From: Ranitomeya variabilis | Lineage: Eukaryota > Chordata > Amphibia > Anura > Dendrobatidae | Assembly (NCBI RefSeq): GCF_051348905.1 | Contig: NC_135236.1 | Coordinates: 671,451,389-671,515,388 of the forward strand | Length of the DNA stretch: 64,000 bases | Reading direction: 5' to 3' | Part shown: piece by piece, positions 9,908-21,042 of the stretch | Layout: every line of letters starts with the position of its first letter | Numbering within the stretch: position 1 is the first letter of the stretch | The notes under the pieces: generated by a model | What the model saw: only the letters and a program-made list of their open reading frames with translations | What the model was told of the DNA's origin: nothing | Databases searched by the model: none | Program-made: the position numbers and the translations under genes

Positions 9908-11522
9908 GTTAGGTCCATATATATTTGGACACAGACAACATTTTTCTAATTTTGGTTATAGACATTACCACAATGAATTTTAAACAAAACAATTCCGATG
10001 CAGTTGAAGTTCAGACTTTCAGCTTTTATTTGAGGGTATCCACATTAAAATTGGATGAAGGGTTTAGGAGTTTCAACTGCTTAACATGTGCCTCCCTGTT
10101 TTTAAAGGGACCAAAAGTAATTGGACAGATTAAATAATTTTAAATAAAATGTTCATTTCTAGTACTTGGCTGAAAACCCTCTGTTGGCAATGACTGCCTG
10201 AAGTCTTGAACTCATGGACATCACCAGACGCTGTGTTTCCTCCTTTTTGATGCTCGGCCTTCACTGCGGTGGTTTTCAGTTGCTGTTTGTTTGTGGCCTT
10301 TCTGTCTGAAGTTTAGTCTTTAACAAGTGAAATGCTGCTCAATTGGGCTGAGATCAGGTGACTGACTTGGCCATTCAGGAATATTCCACTTCTTTGCTTT
10401 AATAAACTCCTGGGTTGCTTTGGCTTTATGTTTTGGGTCATTGTCCATCTGTAGTATGAAACGACGACCAACCAGTTTGGCTGCATTTGGCTGGATCTGA
10501 GCACACAGTATGGCGGCTCTGAATACCTCAGAATTCATTCCTGTGTCACATCATCAATAAACACTAGTGACCCAGTGCCACTGGCAGCCATGCATGCCCA
10601 AGCCATCACACTGCCTCCGCCGTGTTTTACAGATGATGTGGTATGCTTTGGATCATGAGCTGTACCACGCCTTCGCCATACTTTTCTCTTTCCATCATTC
10701 TGGTAGAGGTTGATCTTGGTTTCATCTGTCCAAAGAATGTTCTTCCAGAACTGTGCTGGCTTTTTTAGATTTTTTTAGCAAAGTCCAGTCTAGCCTTTTT
10801 ATTCTTGATGCTTATGAGTGGCTGCACCGTGCAGTGAACCCTCTGTAGTTACTTTCATGCAGTCTTCTCTTTATGGTAGATTTGGATATTGATACGCCGA
10901 CCTCCTGGAGAGTGTTAGTCACTTGGTTGCTGTTGTGAAGGGGTTTCTCTTCACCATGGAGATTATTCTGCCATCACCCACCACTGTTGTCTTCCGTGGA
11001 CGCCCAGGTCTTTTTGCATTGATGAGTTCACCAGTGCTTTCTTTCTTTCTCAGGATGTACCAAACTGTAGATTTTGCCACTCCTAATATTGTAGCAATTT
11101 CTCGGATGGGTTTTTTTTCTGTTTTCGCAGCTTAAGGATGGTTTGTTTCACCTGCATGGAGAGCTCCTTTGACCTCATGTTTACTTCACAGCAAAACCTT
11201 CCAAATGCAAACACAACTCCAGGCCTTTTATCTGCTTAATTTAGAATTACATAACGAAGGGATTGCCCACAACTGTCCATGAAATAGCTTTGGAGTCAAT
11301 TGTCCAATTACTTTTGGTCCCTTTAAAAACAGGGTGGCACAGGTTAAGGAGCTGAAACTCCTAAACTCTTCATCCAATTTTAATGTGGATACCCTCAAAT
11401 GAAAGCGGAAAGTCTGAACTTCAACTGCATCTGAATTGTTTTGCTTAAAATTCATTGTGGTAATGTCTATAACCAAAATTAGACAAATGTCGTCTCTGTC
11501 CAAATATATATGGACCTAACTG
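9908..11522 (-). mobile_element. Tc1/mariner-type DNA transposon
   Basis: The interval is 1615 bp with terminal inverted repeats of about 70 bp (GTTAGGTCCATATATATTTG at the left, the complement at the right) and TA on each side (9906-9907 and 11523-11524). The empty site is present at 191-200 in the other duplication copy, so it inserted after the duplication. The left end appears to lack the first two bases (CA) seen at the right end. It contains one transposase gene on the minus strand. Confidence 0.92.
10159..11178 (-). pseudogene. Tc1-like transposase, broken
   Basis: The minus-strand reading starts MRSKELSMQVKQTILKLRKQ (helix-turn-helix), continues through a REIATILG and GRPRKTT region, and reaches the catalytic part with MDNDPKHKAK and WPSQSPDLSPIE before ending near AKY. 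The length, about 340 codons, is normal for the family. The frame is broken by a one-base gain in an A-run after KLRKQK, and further on the N- and C-terminal halves are again in different frames with an in-frame stop, so no transposase is made. Sequence identity to consensus Tc1 still looks high, which fits a recent insertion. Confidence 0.85.
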
Positions 11523-12066
11523 TATCTGCTGCGCTCGCAAGGAACATCTTTCAGACCTTCATGGTCCTTCGTCATGTCAGTTTTTGTGCTGTTGTGTTCA
11601 ACCATTTTTCGTGCCTTTTATACTACTGGATGAATAAAGCAATGCCGGCGATTGTTTGGACTATTACTATACCTGTATTATTTTGCTGTGTACCTGGACA
11701 GGAGAGCTGATTACTCCTTTTTCACATATTTTTGGCAACTGCTGACCAAGAAAAGTCACCATAAGGGCTGGTGCGTGCCCCGATTATATCGGATGAGTGC
11801 TCTCCGTGATTCTCATTCGTACCTACGTTATTCTATGCACGTGTCCAATTTTTTCCTCGGTGTCGGATCAAAATCGGCAATGCGAGTCTATGTTTCCATG
11901 GAAAATATCGGACTGCACTCAGATGACATCCGATTTTCATGGACTGACAAAACAGAGAAGGTGGAGAAACGTTTTGGGTTTTTTTTCTCTTCGCCTTCAC
12001 GAAAAATTGATCAGCATAATCAGAATATTTTTCTCGAATGTAGAGAAAATGGTGGTATGTACTCAC

Positions 12067-12262
12067 CCTATGGGCGCAGTCAGACGGCCGTATAACATGG
12101 AGGACGCTCGCATCGCAATGTTCAGACTGGCTGGCGGCTCTTCTGACTCCAGCGTGACAGCCAGTATTTCTATGCAGCCGTCATGCTTGTGTCCCGAGAG
12201 TCGCCGGCCAGTCCGAGCATTGCAATTTGATCGTCGTCCATGTTATATGGCCGTCTGACTGC
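12067..12262. mobile_element. Palindromic MITE, copy 2
   Basis: Counterpart of the MITE at 757-955, in the same position within the second duplication copy, so it inserted before the duplication. Confidence 0.65.
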
Positions 12263-12375
12263 GCCCTATAAGTGATTTTTTTTTTATCTTAAGGTTTTCT
12301 GAAAATTAGAAAATTGGAAACAAGTGAACCGATATCTGCCAGTCTGAGGGTTGCCCACATGTGACCACCATCATG

Positions 12376-12521
12376 CTTCCCTCAGGTTACATGACCCTTG
12401 CGCTTTCTTTGCCACCATTTTGTCTTCCCTCAGGTTACATGACACTTGCGCTTTCTTTGCCACCATTTTGTCTTCCCTCAGGTTACATGACCCTTGCGCT
12501 TTCTTTGCCACCATTTTGTCT
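12376..12521. repeat. 48-bp tandem repeat, three units (copy 2)
   Basis: Same three-unit array as at 1058-1202, with one substitution in the second unit. Confidence 0.9.
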
Positions 12522-12786
12522 TTGTAAGATGTTGACATAGCTCAGAATTATGAATACAGACAAATAATGGGCTTTTGACTACCACACGAGGTCAAGTTTA
12601 AACAATATGGAGGTCCGTCCCTGCTCAGAAGTACCGGCGACTAAACCAGCAATGGTTTTTCTCATTAAAAGGGTGAATATTTCTGTCAGTATGTGTTATA
12701 ATGGCCGACACCGACCTATAAATACAATGTAAATACAACTAGGCCTCCATCCGTGCTATCTAATCCAGAAACTTGTCTTTTATTTC

Positions 12787-12872
12787 CCATTGCAACCAAT
12801 CAGAAATCAGCTTTCATTTTTCAAACAGCTCTGGTAAAATGAAAGCTGCCCTTTGATTGGTTGCTATGGGCA
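12787..12872. mobile_element. Small palindromic MITE, copy 2
   Basis: Duplicate of the element at 3768-3868, with the CAACCAATCAGA arm and its complement. Confidence 0.7.
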
Positions 12873-13529
12873 AGAACGACAAGTTGTGGAACGACGGGAG
12901 GACACATATTCTCAAATGGAGGATTAGGAAACTAAACACAGGGCGGTGGGGGACAGACATGAATTACATTTATTAGTATAGTATTAGACACTGTGAACAG
13001 CTAATGATGTTTGTGCAGGGAGGATGGAGAAGAAGCAGGTGTTTGTGGGAAATGTAGTTCACAGTGGTCACATGGGAAGCACTGAAGGACCGTCGCCCAC
13101 CTCACCGTGGGCAGAGAGACACAATTATGGAGGAGCTGGAGTAAGAAAATGTCTGAAGGCTTGGATGGTTCCTTTTAGAGAGGTTATTAGGCTACAGTGA
13201 CAAGTAATAGTTTCTGGGACAATCCCTTTAAATCCTGGATGTTGAGGTCCTCAAAGATCTCAGACCGGGAGGAAAAGGGAAGTATAGGATTGGAAAAGGC
13301 AGATAACTAGTAGGTCGACGTGCTCAAACTTTCCTGAAGGTCTCTGCTGTTGGCTCCTCAACAATGGGCCACAATGGGGTTATCGGAGATTATTTGTGTA
13401 CGGTTACTTCAGCAGGTGTCTAGACTTTGAGGTCATCTTTGCAAAACACCAACATGTTGTGTTGGGGTTCCAAACAAACCTGAAACTCTGCAGCCAATGT
13501 CTGGGATAATTTTTGGAGGCTTTTACACT

Positions 13530-13705
13530 CTTAGGGCTCAGTCAGACAGATATATAAATTGGACAGAGATCAGAAGGCAATGCTCGGACTGGCCGGTGAG
13601 CCTCCCTAATCGAGCATGACAGATTTATAATATTCTATGCTGCTGTCACACTCGGGTCTGGCCAGTCCGAACATTGCGTTCTGATCTCCATCCCATTTAC
13701 ACTGC
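13530..13705. mobile_element. Palindromic MITE fragment (copy 2)
   Basis: Counterpart of 4520-4685, with inverted TGCTCGGACTGGCC cores. The duplication match ends just after it. Confidence 0.55.
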
Positions 13706-13792
13706 CCTTTATAGAGATTGTCCTCCACCTAGGGCATAAAACAACTAACTACAGCAGGAGCTCAACCCAACTGTTCTGCGATGAGTCTCCAC

Positions 13793-14079
13793 TAGTGATG
13801 AGCGAGTGTACTTGTTCGGGTTTTCCCTAGCACACTCGAGTGGTCCCCGAGTATTTATGAGTGCTCGGAGATTAAGTTTTCATTGCCTCAGCAGCATGAT
13901 TTGCAGCTACTAGACAGCTTGAACACATGTGGGGATTCCCTAGTAACCAGGCAACCCCACATGTACTCAGGCTGGGTTGCAGCTGTAAATCATTCAGCTG
14001 AGGCGATGAAAACTAAATCTCCGAGCAGTTACAAATACTCGGAGACCACCCGAGCAACGAGTACACTCGCTCATCACTA
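13793..14079. mobile_element. 287-bp palindromic MITE
   Basis: Begins TAGTGATGAGCGAGTGTACT and ends AGTACACTCGCTCATCACTA, a near-perfect terminal inverted repeat. Inner mirrored blocks include the CTCGGAGATT and AATCTCCGAG arms. Non-coding. Confidence 0.85.
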
Positions 14080-14351
14080 CTAACGTCAAGTCGACAGCGC
14101 TGCAGCCAGTCCGTGAGCTCAGCTGGTCTGCTCATGTAGACGGAGAGCTCTGCTCGGAGCCACTGAGACCACCGATTAGCTGCCTCGCTGTCCACGTAAC
14201 ATCAGAGCTTCGACACTGGGAGCGGACACTCTGTACTAGACTTGGGGACAGTGAATAAAACGCATTTTTTTTTTTAAATAAACAGACCCCAGGGAATATT
14301 ATATTTTGCCCCTTTAATTAAATTCAGCCCCTCAATTGTGTGCCAACCTAA

Positions 14352-14612
14352 GGGCTCATGCAGACCTCCATGCCAGTCCGTATGTTCTCAGATCACAATG
14401 CATGGACTGGCCCCCGACCAGAGCATGATGGCTTCATGTCTTTCTATGAGGTTAAAAAATATGTGTAGACGTGGATTCACTCTGCGCTGCTGAGTAAGTG
14501 AAAGTCCAGACATATGTCTATGAGGTTGTCACACTCAGGTCGGGAGACCCACAGCGAATTCGGGCCTTGCAGTCCAAGATAGGACCGAGTTGCACAGATG
14601 TCTGTATGAACC
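14352..14612. mobile_element. MITE with GGGCTCATGCAGAC ends
   Basis: Starts GGGCTCATGCAGAC after TAA and ends GTCTGTATGAACC before TTAA, so the ends are inverted repeats and the target looks like the 3-bp TWA of PIF/Harbinger elements. Non-coding. Confidence 0.55.
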
Positions 14613-14808
14613 TTAAATCAAGTAGATCAGAAGGAAACAATCATTTATGTTCTCACCAAGAGATCCACAGACAAATCTTGCAGGCGGACAAACAGGTTTT
14701 TTTGTGAGCTGAGCACAGAACAAAGGTCAGGAGATTTATTTGGAAACCACACAGGCGTGGAATAGGGTGTGCACCTAAGGTGCAGTGTTTTCCTTCACAC
14801 TGGAAGTA

Positions 14809-16140
14809 ATGGCGTCTGCTGTTCTGAGAGACGAGCTCGACTGTTCCATCTGCTTGGACATTTTTAGAGACCCTGTAACGCTGAGATGTGGACACAACTT
14901 CTGCCGGGTCTGTATTGATCGTGTGCTGGATACACAGGACGAGTCTGGAGTTTATTCCTGTCCTGATTGCAGAGAAGAGTTTCAGGAGCGGCCGGCACTG
15001 ATGAGGAACATAGCTCTACGTAACATCATGGAGAATTTCTTGTTTACTCCACCGACGCAGACAGAAATCGGGATCTTCTGCACTTACTGTGTGGACTCTC
15101 CTGTACCTGCTGTTAAATCCTGTCTGATGTGTGAGGCTTCTCTGTGTGAGAAACACCTGAGAGTTCACAGCAAATCAGCAGAACACGTCTTATCTGATCC
15201 CATCACCTCTCTGCAGAATAGAAAATGCTCCATCCATAAGGAGCTCTTGGAGTATTACTGCTTTGAAGATGCTACACCAATCTGTTCCAGCTGCTACTTC
15301 TTTGGTTGCCACAGAAAACACCAGGTGGAGATGTTGGATGAGGCCTATAAGAAGGAGAAAGATCTCCTGAGGAGTGTTCTGCAGGAACTGACCATAAAAA
15401 GGAAGGAGACTGACAAAAGGGTCCAGTGTCTACAGGATCACAGAAGAGAGGCACAGGGAAAAGCAAGTCATTTAACAGGGACAGTTACCACCTTGTTCGC
15501 AGACATGAGGACCCAACTGGACGACTTGGAGAAGAAGGTCCTGAGTGAGATCTCCAGGCAGGAAGAGCAGGTGTCACTGTCAGTCTCGGATGCAATCAAG
15601 AACCTGGAGACAAAGACAGAGGAGTTGACAGAGAAGATCCGCCATTTAGAGATGACATGTAACGTACAAGACTCTTTGGATTTTTTAAGAGAATCGGTCA
15701 GCTGGAAACTATGGGAAGATAAGTCAGAAGGTGACGTGACGTCACATATTGTATCTGATCTGGATGATGGTTTGATCTCGGACACTTTGCACAAAGATTT
15801 AGATGATATCGTATCTGGAGTGAAGAAAATGTTTTGCGTGGAAAAGAAATCTGATGATTTAACAGATCCGACCAAGATGGGACCTGAGGAACGAGCCAAT
15901 ACCTCATTCTTTAGTTTCTTGCCAATAAATCGGCTATTTCATGGTGACAGAGACAGGTGGAGCTTGTTCCCGTCCAGAGAACAACAGACAGCTCCTTCTG
16001 TCCCTGCACCATCTGTAGCTCGGGAGCCATTTATGATAATTGAAAGCCCCTCTGCTTCCTCCAGGTCAGAAAACAAAGGTTTATTCAGCAACATCCCAGA
16101 CGTTACATTGCCAACGTGGGAGAATTGGCTGAAAAAATAA
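14809..16140 (+). CDS. TRIM-family E3 ubiquitin ligase paralogue, no B30.2
   Basis: Single-exon frame of 443 residues, a paralogue of the gene at 8179. RING residues 12-54 keep all zinc ligands at the same positions. The B-box-1-like segment starts at C91 and C94 and the second B-box spans about 137-177. The coiled coil runs to about residue 295. It then diverges: an acidic linker, then a Ser/Pro-rich tail ending ENWLKK instead of a B30.2 domain. Both paralogues therefore lack the substrate-binding domain usual in frog TRIM25-like proteins, but with unrelated tails. The start was chosen at the ATG giving MASAVLRDEL, matching the paralogue. The two B-boxes and coiled coil should still allow dimerisation and ligase activity (family knowledge). 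No clear AATAAA follows within 200 bases. Confidence 0.85.
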   Translation: MASAVLRDELDCSICLDIFRDPVTLRCGHNFCRVCIDRVLDTQDESGVYSCPDCREEFQERPALMRNIALRNIMENFLFTPPTQTEIGIFCTYCVDSPVPAVKSCLMCEASLCEKHLRVHSKSAEHVLSDPITSLQNRKCSIHKELLEYYCFEDATPICSSCYFFGCHRKHQVEMLDEAYKKEKDLLRSVLQELTIKRKETDKRVQCLQDHRREAQGKASHLTGTVTTLFADMRTQLDDLEKKVLSEISRQEEQVSLSVSDAIKNLETKTEELTEKIRHLEMTCNVQDSLDFLRESVSWKLWEDKSEGDVTSHIVSDLDDGLISDTLHKDLDDIVSGVKKMFCVEKKSDDLTDPTKMGPEERANTSFFSFLPINRLFHGDRDRWSLFPSREQQTAPSVPAPSVAREPFMIIESPSASSRSENKGLFSNIPDVTLPTWENWLKK

Positions 16141-17420
16141 CGTGAGCAGATGAACACGAAGACAAGTTGACTAGAATTATGTAATGCATACTTGGCGATT
16201 CTCCTCGCAATCGGGGAGGCCGTATAGATTTCCATAGGATTTGTTGCGATCCAGGAGCCATATTCTACATACTCCCCTCTGCTCATTCCTGAAGTTCTCC
16301 CCACCCTCGGGCCTTGTAGGGCCACCAAGGGTTCAACACTGCAAGCTACAGCAGCGAGATGAGGAAAGTATCTGTAGAGTCTGGTCTTGGCTTCGTAGTC
16401 AATGATGGGAACCTTGTCTGTGGTTGTTTTTAGGGGATCTGTAAATGTTCAGTGGATCTGGATTGGAATATATTTAAGTGGGATGACGTCGGCATTAGTT
16501 TAGGTGGGCCTGTCTGGGGTTTGTATTTAGAGCGTCTTGAGTCTAAAGTTTTTTAGAAGGATCTAATGTGAATTTAGAATAATTATCAAGGTTTAAATAG
16601 TTAAACCTAGGATGTTAAAGCCCTCCTAAACCACCAAGCCTGCCCCCAAATGCCTAAAAATACCCACTTTTGCACTAGGTTTGCACTTTGTTTCATTGGG
16701 ACTGTCCCAGTTAAATAATATTGGGTTGTTGACCAATATGATTTTAGTTCTGGGGTCTCTATTTACGAGAAGGCCATCAGAGGTCTGCATTAGTTCAGGG
16801 TCTATCTGGGATCTGAATTGATTAAGGGATCAGTGGTATATCTAGATCAGGGTCCCACAGCAAGCTTTTTAGTGGGTTCCCCGCTATCATTATTAGTGCT
16901 GGTCGTTCTCACACAGCCCTCCTAGCAATCCTGTCCCTGTCCCCTCTGGGAGTACCTGTAGCATCGGACACAGCGTGCGGTGGCTGCAGAAAACTGACCT
17001 TGCTGCTGGACCTGGTCCATTCTATTGACACCATCTCTAATCACTACACCTTAGGGAGTCTTGTCTGGATCTTAAAATATTTCACGGGTTTGGGTTCCTT
17101 TTTTTTGAGGGGGCTAGGTTCTGTATCCGTGTAGGAGTGTATGTGTGTTTAGTGGGCTGGTCCTGGATTTACATTTATTTTGGGGTGTGTGCTACTTTGG
17201 ATTCCCGTGCCATAGTTTGGGGTTGTAAATGATATAAATTAGGGTTTATATATAAATATTACTTTTCTCCTTGCAATTATGTTATAGTCTCAGCCCAAAA
17301 AGCAAACACTGTGACCAACTGTACAGGGCCGCACCTTGGCTTCCTGAAGTTTTATTAACTGTATTTAAGGTAATACGATGGCTAAAACTCCTACACTAGG
17401 CCTCATTTATCACAACTTTC
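16141..17420. other. Non-coding interval downstream of second TRIM gene
   Basis: No domain, exon set or defined repeat was recognised. Short open frames show no family resemblance. Confidence 0.5.
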
Positions 17421-17516
17421 CCTGTTACACATAGCAACCAATCAGAGCTCACCTTTCATTCCTCACACTGTCCTGGAGCAATGAAAGCAGGACTCTGATT
17501 GGTTGCTATGGGAAAC
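17421..17516. mobile_element. Small palindromic MITE, third copy
   Basis: ATAGCAACCAATCAGAGCTC is mirrored by CTGATTGGTTGCTATGGG about 60 bp on. Related to 3768-3868 but more diverged inside. Confidence 0.7.
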
Positions 17517-18270
17517 GGGCCTAGTGCAAGGACGGAAGGATTGAAGCCTATCGATAATGTTCTGTGCCTCATTTACATTGATAACATTTTACAATTAATA
17601 TTAATATTTCTAGAATTGATCTTAAAATATGTTGTAATTGCTTCGCCGATCTGCCTAAAAGAACCCCAATCTGTGTATGATAAAAAAAAATTCTAAAAAT
17701 TTGTAATTTATTTTTTTATAATTCTTTGCCATTTTCAGGATGTATGTCATACGTCTGTACCAGAGAATTTTACTGCTTTTTCGGCTCTGTTCACTATTTT
17801 TACATCTGGAGCAGAAAATTGCTCAAGAATAGGTGTACCGGGTGATGGACCCCCATAGATCTGAACTGTCCAAGGAACGGGTCCATCAATATCATAAACC
17901 TGGACAACCCCTTTAATTATAGCCCAGACTATCTGCTCCTGGGGAAAACAAGGATTGGTTGTGTACGAATTAATGGAGGTAATCCAGGATTAGGAAAACA
18001 TGGCTGCTTTCTTCCAGAAAATTGGCCACTTATGTCAACAGTTTAAGTGAACGCGCAACTCGTAGAAACCTGTGGCTCCGCTTCTGAGAATAATGCAATC
18101 ATGTTTTTCTTTTTTTTATAGAGCAAATCTTCTCCAAAATCCTCCAGAAACTGTTCAAAAAGGAGCATTTTCTGCTTGAAAAACTGCAGGCTGATTCTGG
18201 ATGCTTTTTTTTTGTGTTCAATCCTTTGTTCCCACAAAAGCGACATCAGATGTGAGTGACGATTGTCTTC
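17517..18270. other. Non-coding interval
   Basis: AT-rich sequence with no recognised gene or element. Confidence 0.5.
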
Positions 18271-18271
18271 A

Positions 18272-19860
18272 CCCCCCCTAAGGGCTCATTCAGACATCGC
18301 TTCGTGTATTTCACGGAGAGCACCAATACCTACAATAGGAAATGAGTCTTTTTGCTGAGTTTTTGGAGCGAAAACTGAGCAATAACTCCAGATTTTTTAG
18401 GAGGATTTTGGAGAGTTTTCTCCAAAAACTCAACAAAATACTCAGTGTGAACATAACCATAAGATGTGTCTGTGCACACGTCATATTTTAAGATGCTAGT
18501 GAGACCCGCCAAGGTTTTCCAAGCGAAAACGCTTCAGGAAAAAGCCAACAGTCTTTGCGTGAGGTTTTGCCATGGTTTTTGCAGAGACTCTTCTGCCAGC
18601 GTCTTTTTTCTGTAACTTGGACCATAACTAAATATATAAAAACCTCTTCACTATTTCCAAGAAGTAACAAAAGACTGAACATATATTATGCTCATTTTCT
18701 GCATCTGATTTGTGAAGGCTTTTTCAGGTGTAATACACTTGAATGAGACATTTGGCGTTTTTGCTGCATTTTTGGAGGAAATCCTCTCCGAAAATCACAA
18801 GAAATTAAAAAAAAACAACCAGTTTTGATTTGAGTTTCTGCTTTGAAAACCAAGAAAAAAAATCAACCTAAGGCTATGTTCACACGCTGCGGATTTGACA
18901 CTGCGGATCCGCAGCCGTTTTCCATGCAGGGTACAGTACAATGTTACCCTATGGAAAACAAAAACCGCTGTGCCCACGCTGCGTTTTTCCGCTGGAAAAT
19001 CCGTGCAGATTTTCTGCGGAAAAAAAGAAGTACCATGTCAATTCTTTCTGCGGATTCCGCAGCGGTTTTCCACCTGCACCAATAGGAAAGTGCAGTTGGA
19101 AAACCGCAGTGGAATCTGCAGTAGAATCCGCACAAAAAACCGCAGTGAAAACCACCGCAGTTTTGCACTGCGGTTTTTGCAAATCCGCTGCGGAAAAATC
19201 CGCAGCAAATTCCGCATCATGTGAACAAGCCCTAAGGGTTTGTTCAGACTTCCATGTTCTACGTACAAGTGCAATCTGAGTTTTTCACACTTAAGCCTAT
19301 GATAGTCTATGGTGTTGTTCACTTCTGACTTTTGTCCTCGGACAAAATATTGACCCGATAGTAAGAGCAAAAGTTTGAAAAACTAATGAAATTCTGACCG
19401 TTCTCCTATGACAATCTGATCAAAAACACTGATGGAACTCACCGGTTTTCTCGTACCAGACAAATCGCTGATGTCTGAATAAACCTTTAGAATTTGTTTC
19501 ACGCAGTTTTTTTTGCTGAGTTTTCAAGAACAGAAACTCAAATCAAAACTGGTGTTTTGTGAACTCCTTGTGATTTTTAGAGAGTTTCTGCTCTGAAAAC
19601 TCAGCAAAAAACTTCAAACTCTAAGGCTATATGCACTCAGGGTTTTTGTTTTAGAAGTTTTTGGAGTAGAAAATGATCGGAAACTCTTCGAATTTTACTC
19701 AATAACTCACAACTCCTCAAAAGTTAGAGGTTCTGCTCGGTGGCTATGTGAACACGGAGTCTTTTTCCTGAATTTTATTTATTTATTTATTTATTTTTTT
19801 TATAGAGGAAACTGAGCAGAATTTCCAAATTTTTAGAGAATTTGGCACTTTTGAGGAGGA
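18272..19860. mobile_element. Cluster of nested MITEs
   Basis: Several short elements sit end to end, each with ends of the form (T)TAAGG...TTCACA or TTCAGAC: near 18281, 18872-19232, 19236-19486 and 19625-19770. Their TAA flanks suggest repeated use of TWA targets by PIF/Harbinger-type transposases. The left edge of the tmem140 duplication falls inside this cluster at 19334. Confidence 0.6.
18872..19232. mobile_element. 361-bp MITE with perfect TAA target duplication
   Basis: Begins GGCTATGTTCACACGCTGCG and ends ATGTGAACAAGCC with TAA on both sides (18869-18871 and 19233-19235). The interior is built of repeated GCGGATTT, CCGCAG and GCGGTTTT blocks in both orientations. Non-coding. Confidence 0.85.
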
Positions 19861-19970
19861 TTTGGAGATTAACCACTTAGTTTTTCAAAGAGGCAATACT
19901 CAGTCTACAGGTTTCTCCCAGTTAGGAGACACAAAGAGTCATCAAACCACCAAAATATCATTTATTGTAA

Positions 19971-19976
19971 ACAAAA
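19971..19976 (-). promoter_or_regulatory. Possible polyadenylation signal of tmem140-like gene A
   Basis: AATAAA on the minus strand about 1.05 kb after the stop codon, conserved at 38519-38524 in unit B. No closer signal was seen. Confidence 0.35.
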
Positions 19977-20948
19977 TACCAATAACACAGATTCACGTGG
20001 CGATTATTATCGGCAAATTCTAAATTTGAGTGCAAATTTGTTTTCACTTAATACTTTCTAAACTTATTCAGTATATAAAACATAACCTTCCCCAGTAACT
20101 ACAAGTTCACACAAAAAAAGTAGACAATCATCTAAAAAAAACACACACAAAAAAAAAAATAGCAAAATTTGCAAAACACTTAAAGGGGTTGTCCAGAGTC
20201 TGGGGGAGGCATGATGCTTCTCTATATGGTGATGGAGTCAAGTGACTGTATTGTCAACACACCTCCCATCATTTCAACCCCAGTTATGGGACATTTCAAG
20301 CATCACCCTAATGGATAATTTTTGGACACATTTTCATAAGCCTGCCCACCTTTGAAAGCCGCTGGTAAGTCCCATATCTGGGACTATTATCGGGCCTCTC
20401 CACGGTACAGTTACAGGGGTTGACCCACTAAACATACATCATCGTTAGGACCCCCTCCAAGCCTAAAAACGGACTAAATGAAAGGGTAGTGCCGGACGCT
20501 CGGCCACCACTCTATTCTCTTCTTTAGGACTGAATGATGTTCAGATAAGGCCCGCAATAGTGAGTGGACCCCATTTTCGGGATCGGTGAGGCTCCCCAGT
20601 AGTGTACACATACAGGGCACTATATAGTGTAGTAATTAGGCACTACATATTGTGCGATATCTGGTGATTCCAATACAAGGAGCCAGGTGGGATGAGGATT
20701 ACAAATATTCCGCAATTCGAGACACATTTTGATTTAAAGTGCAATACAAAGTTATAGTAAATCAATGGAGTAGTAAAATACAGTAGAAGGAGGTAGACCC
20801 TGACACTACGCAACTCTCCATCCTCCATGTTCCTCCCTCGTTCCCCACTCATCCGTGTAGCATGAAGACGTAGTCACCAGTGCAGCTCAAAGTCTCTGGT
20901 GAGTATTCCAGTGGACACCTCAAACAACAGTTCGCAAAAGGAGAAATC

Positions 20949-21042
20949 ATCATGGACGTCACCAGTTCCCCACTAGGCCACCTAGACGTTGAGGTCATGA
21001 TGGACGTCACCAGTTCCCCACTAGGCCACCAAGATTTTGAGC
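20949..21042. repeat. 48-bp tandem repeat overlapping the tmem140 stop codon (two units)
   Basis: Two units of CATGGACGTCACCAGTTCCC followed by the CACTAGGCCACC block. The CTA in the second unit is the stop codon (TAG) of the minus-strand gene, and the bases after it are the last codons. Unit B has three units at 39532-39665. Confidence 0.8.

Larger units (their letters stand above)
9690..13735. repeat. Segmental duplication, copy 2 (upstream of second TRIM gene)
   Basis: Direct-oriented partner of 1-4680. It lacks the 2.3-kb foldback (empty site near 12549) and carries a Tc1-like insertion at 9908-11522. The distance from its right end to the TRIM start is about 1.1 kb, against 3.5 kb for copy 1, because copy 1 gained a minisatellite, a MITE with LTR and a U2-like repeat. 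Confidence 0.85.
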
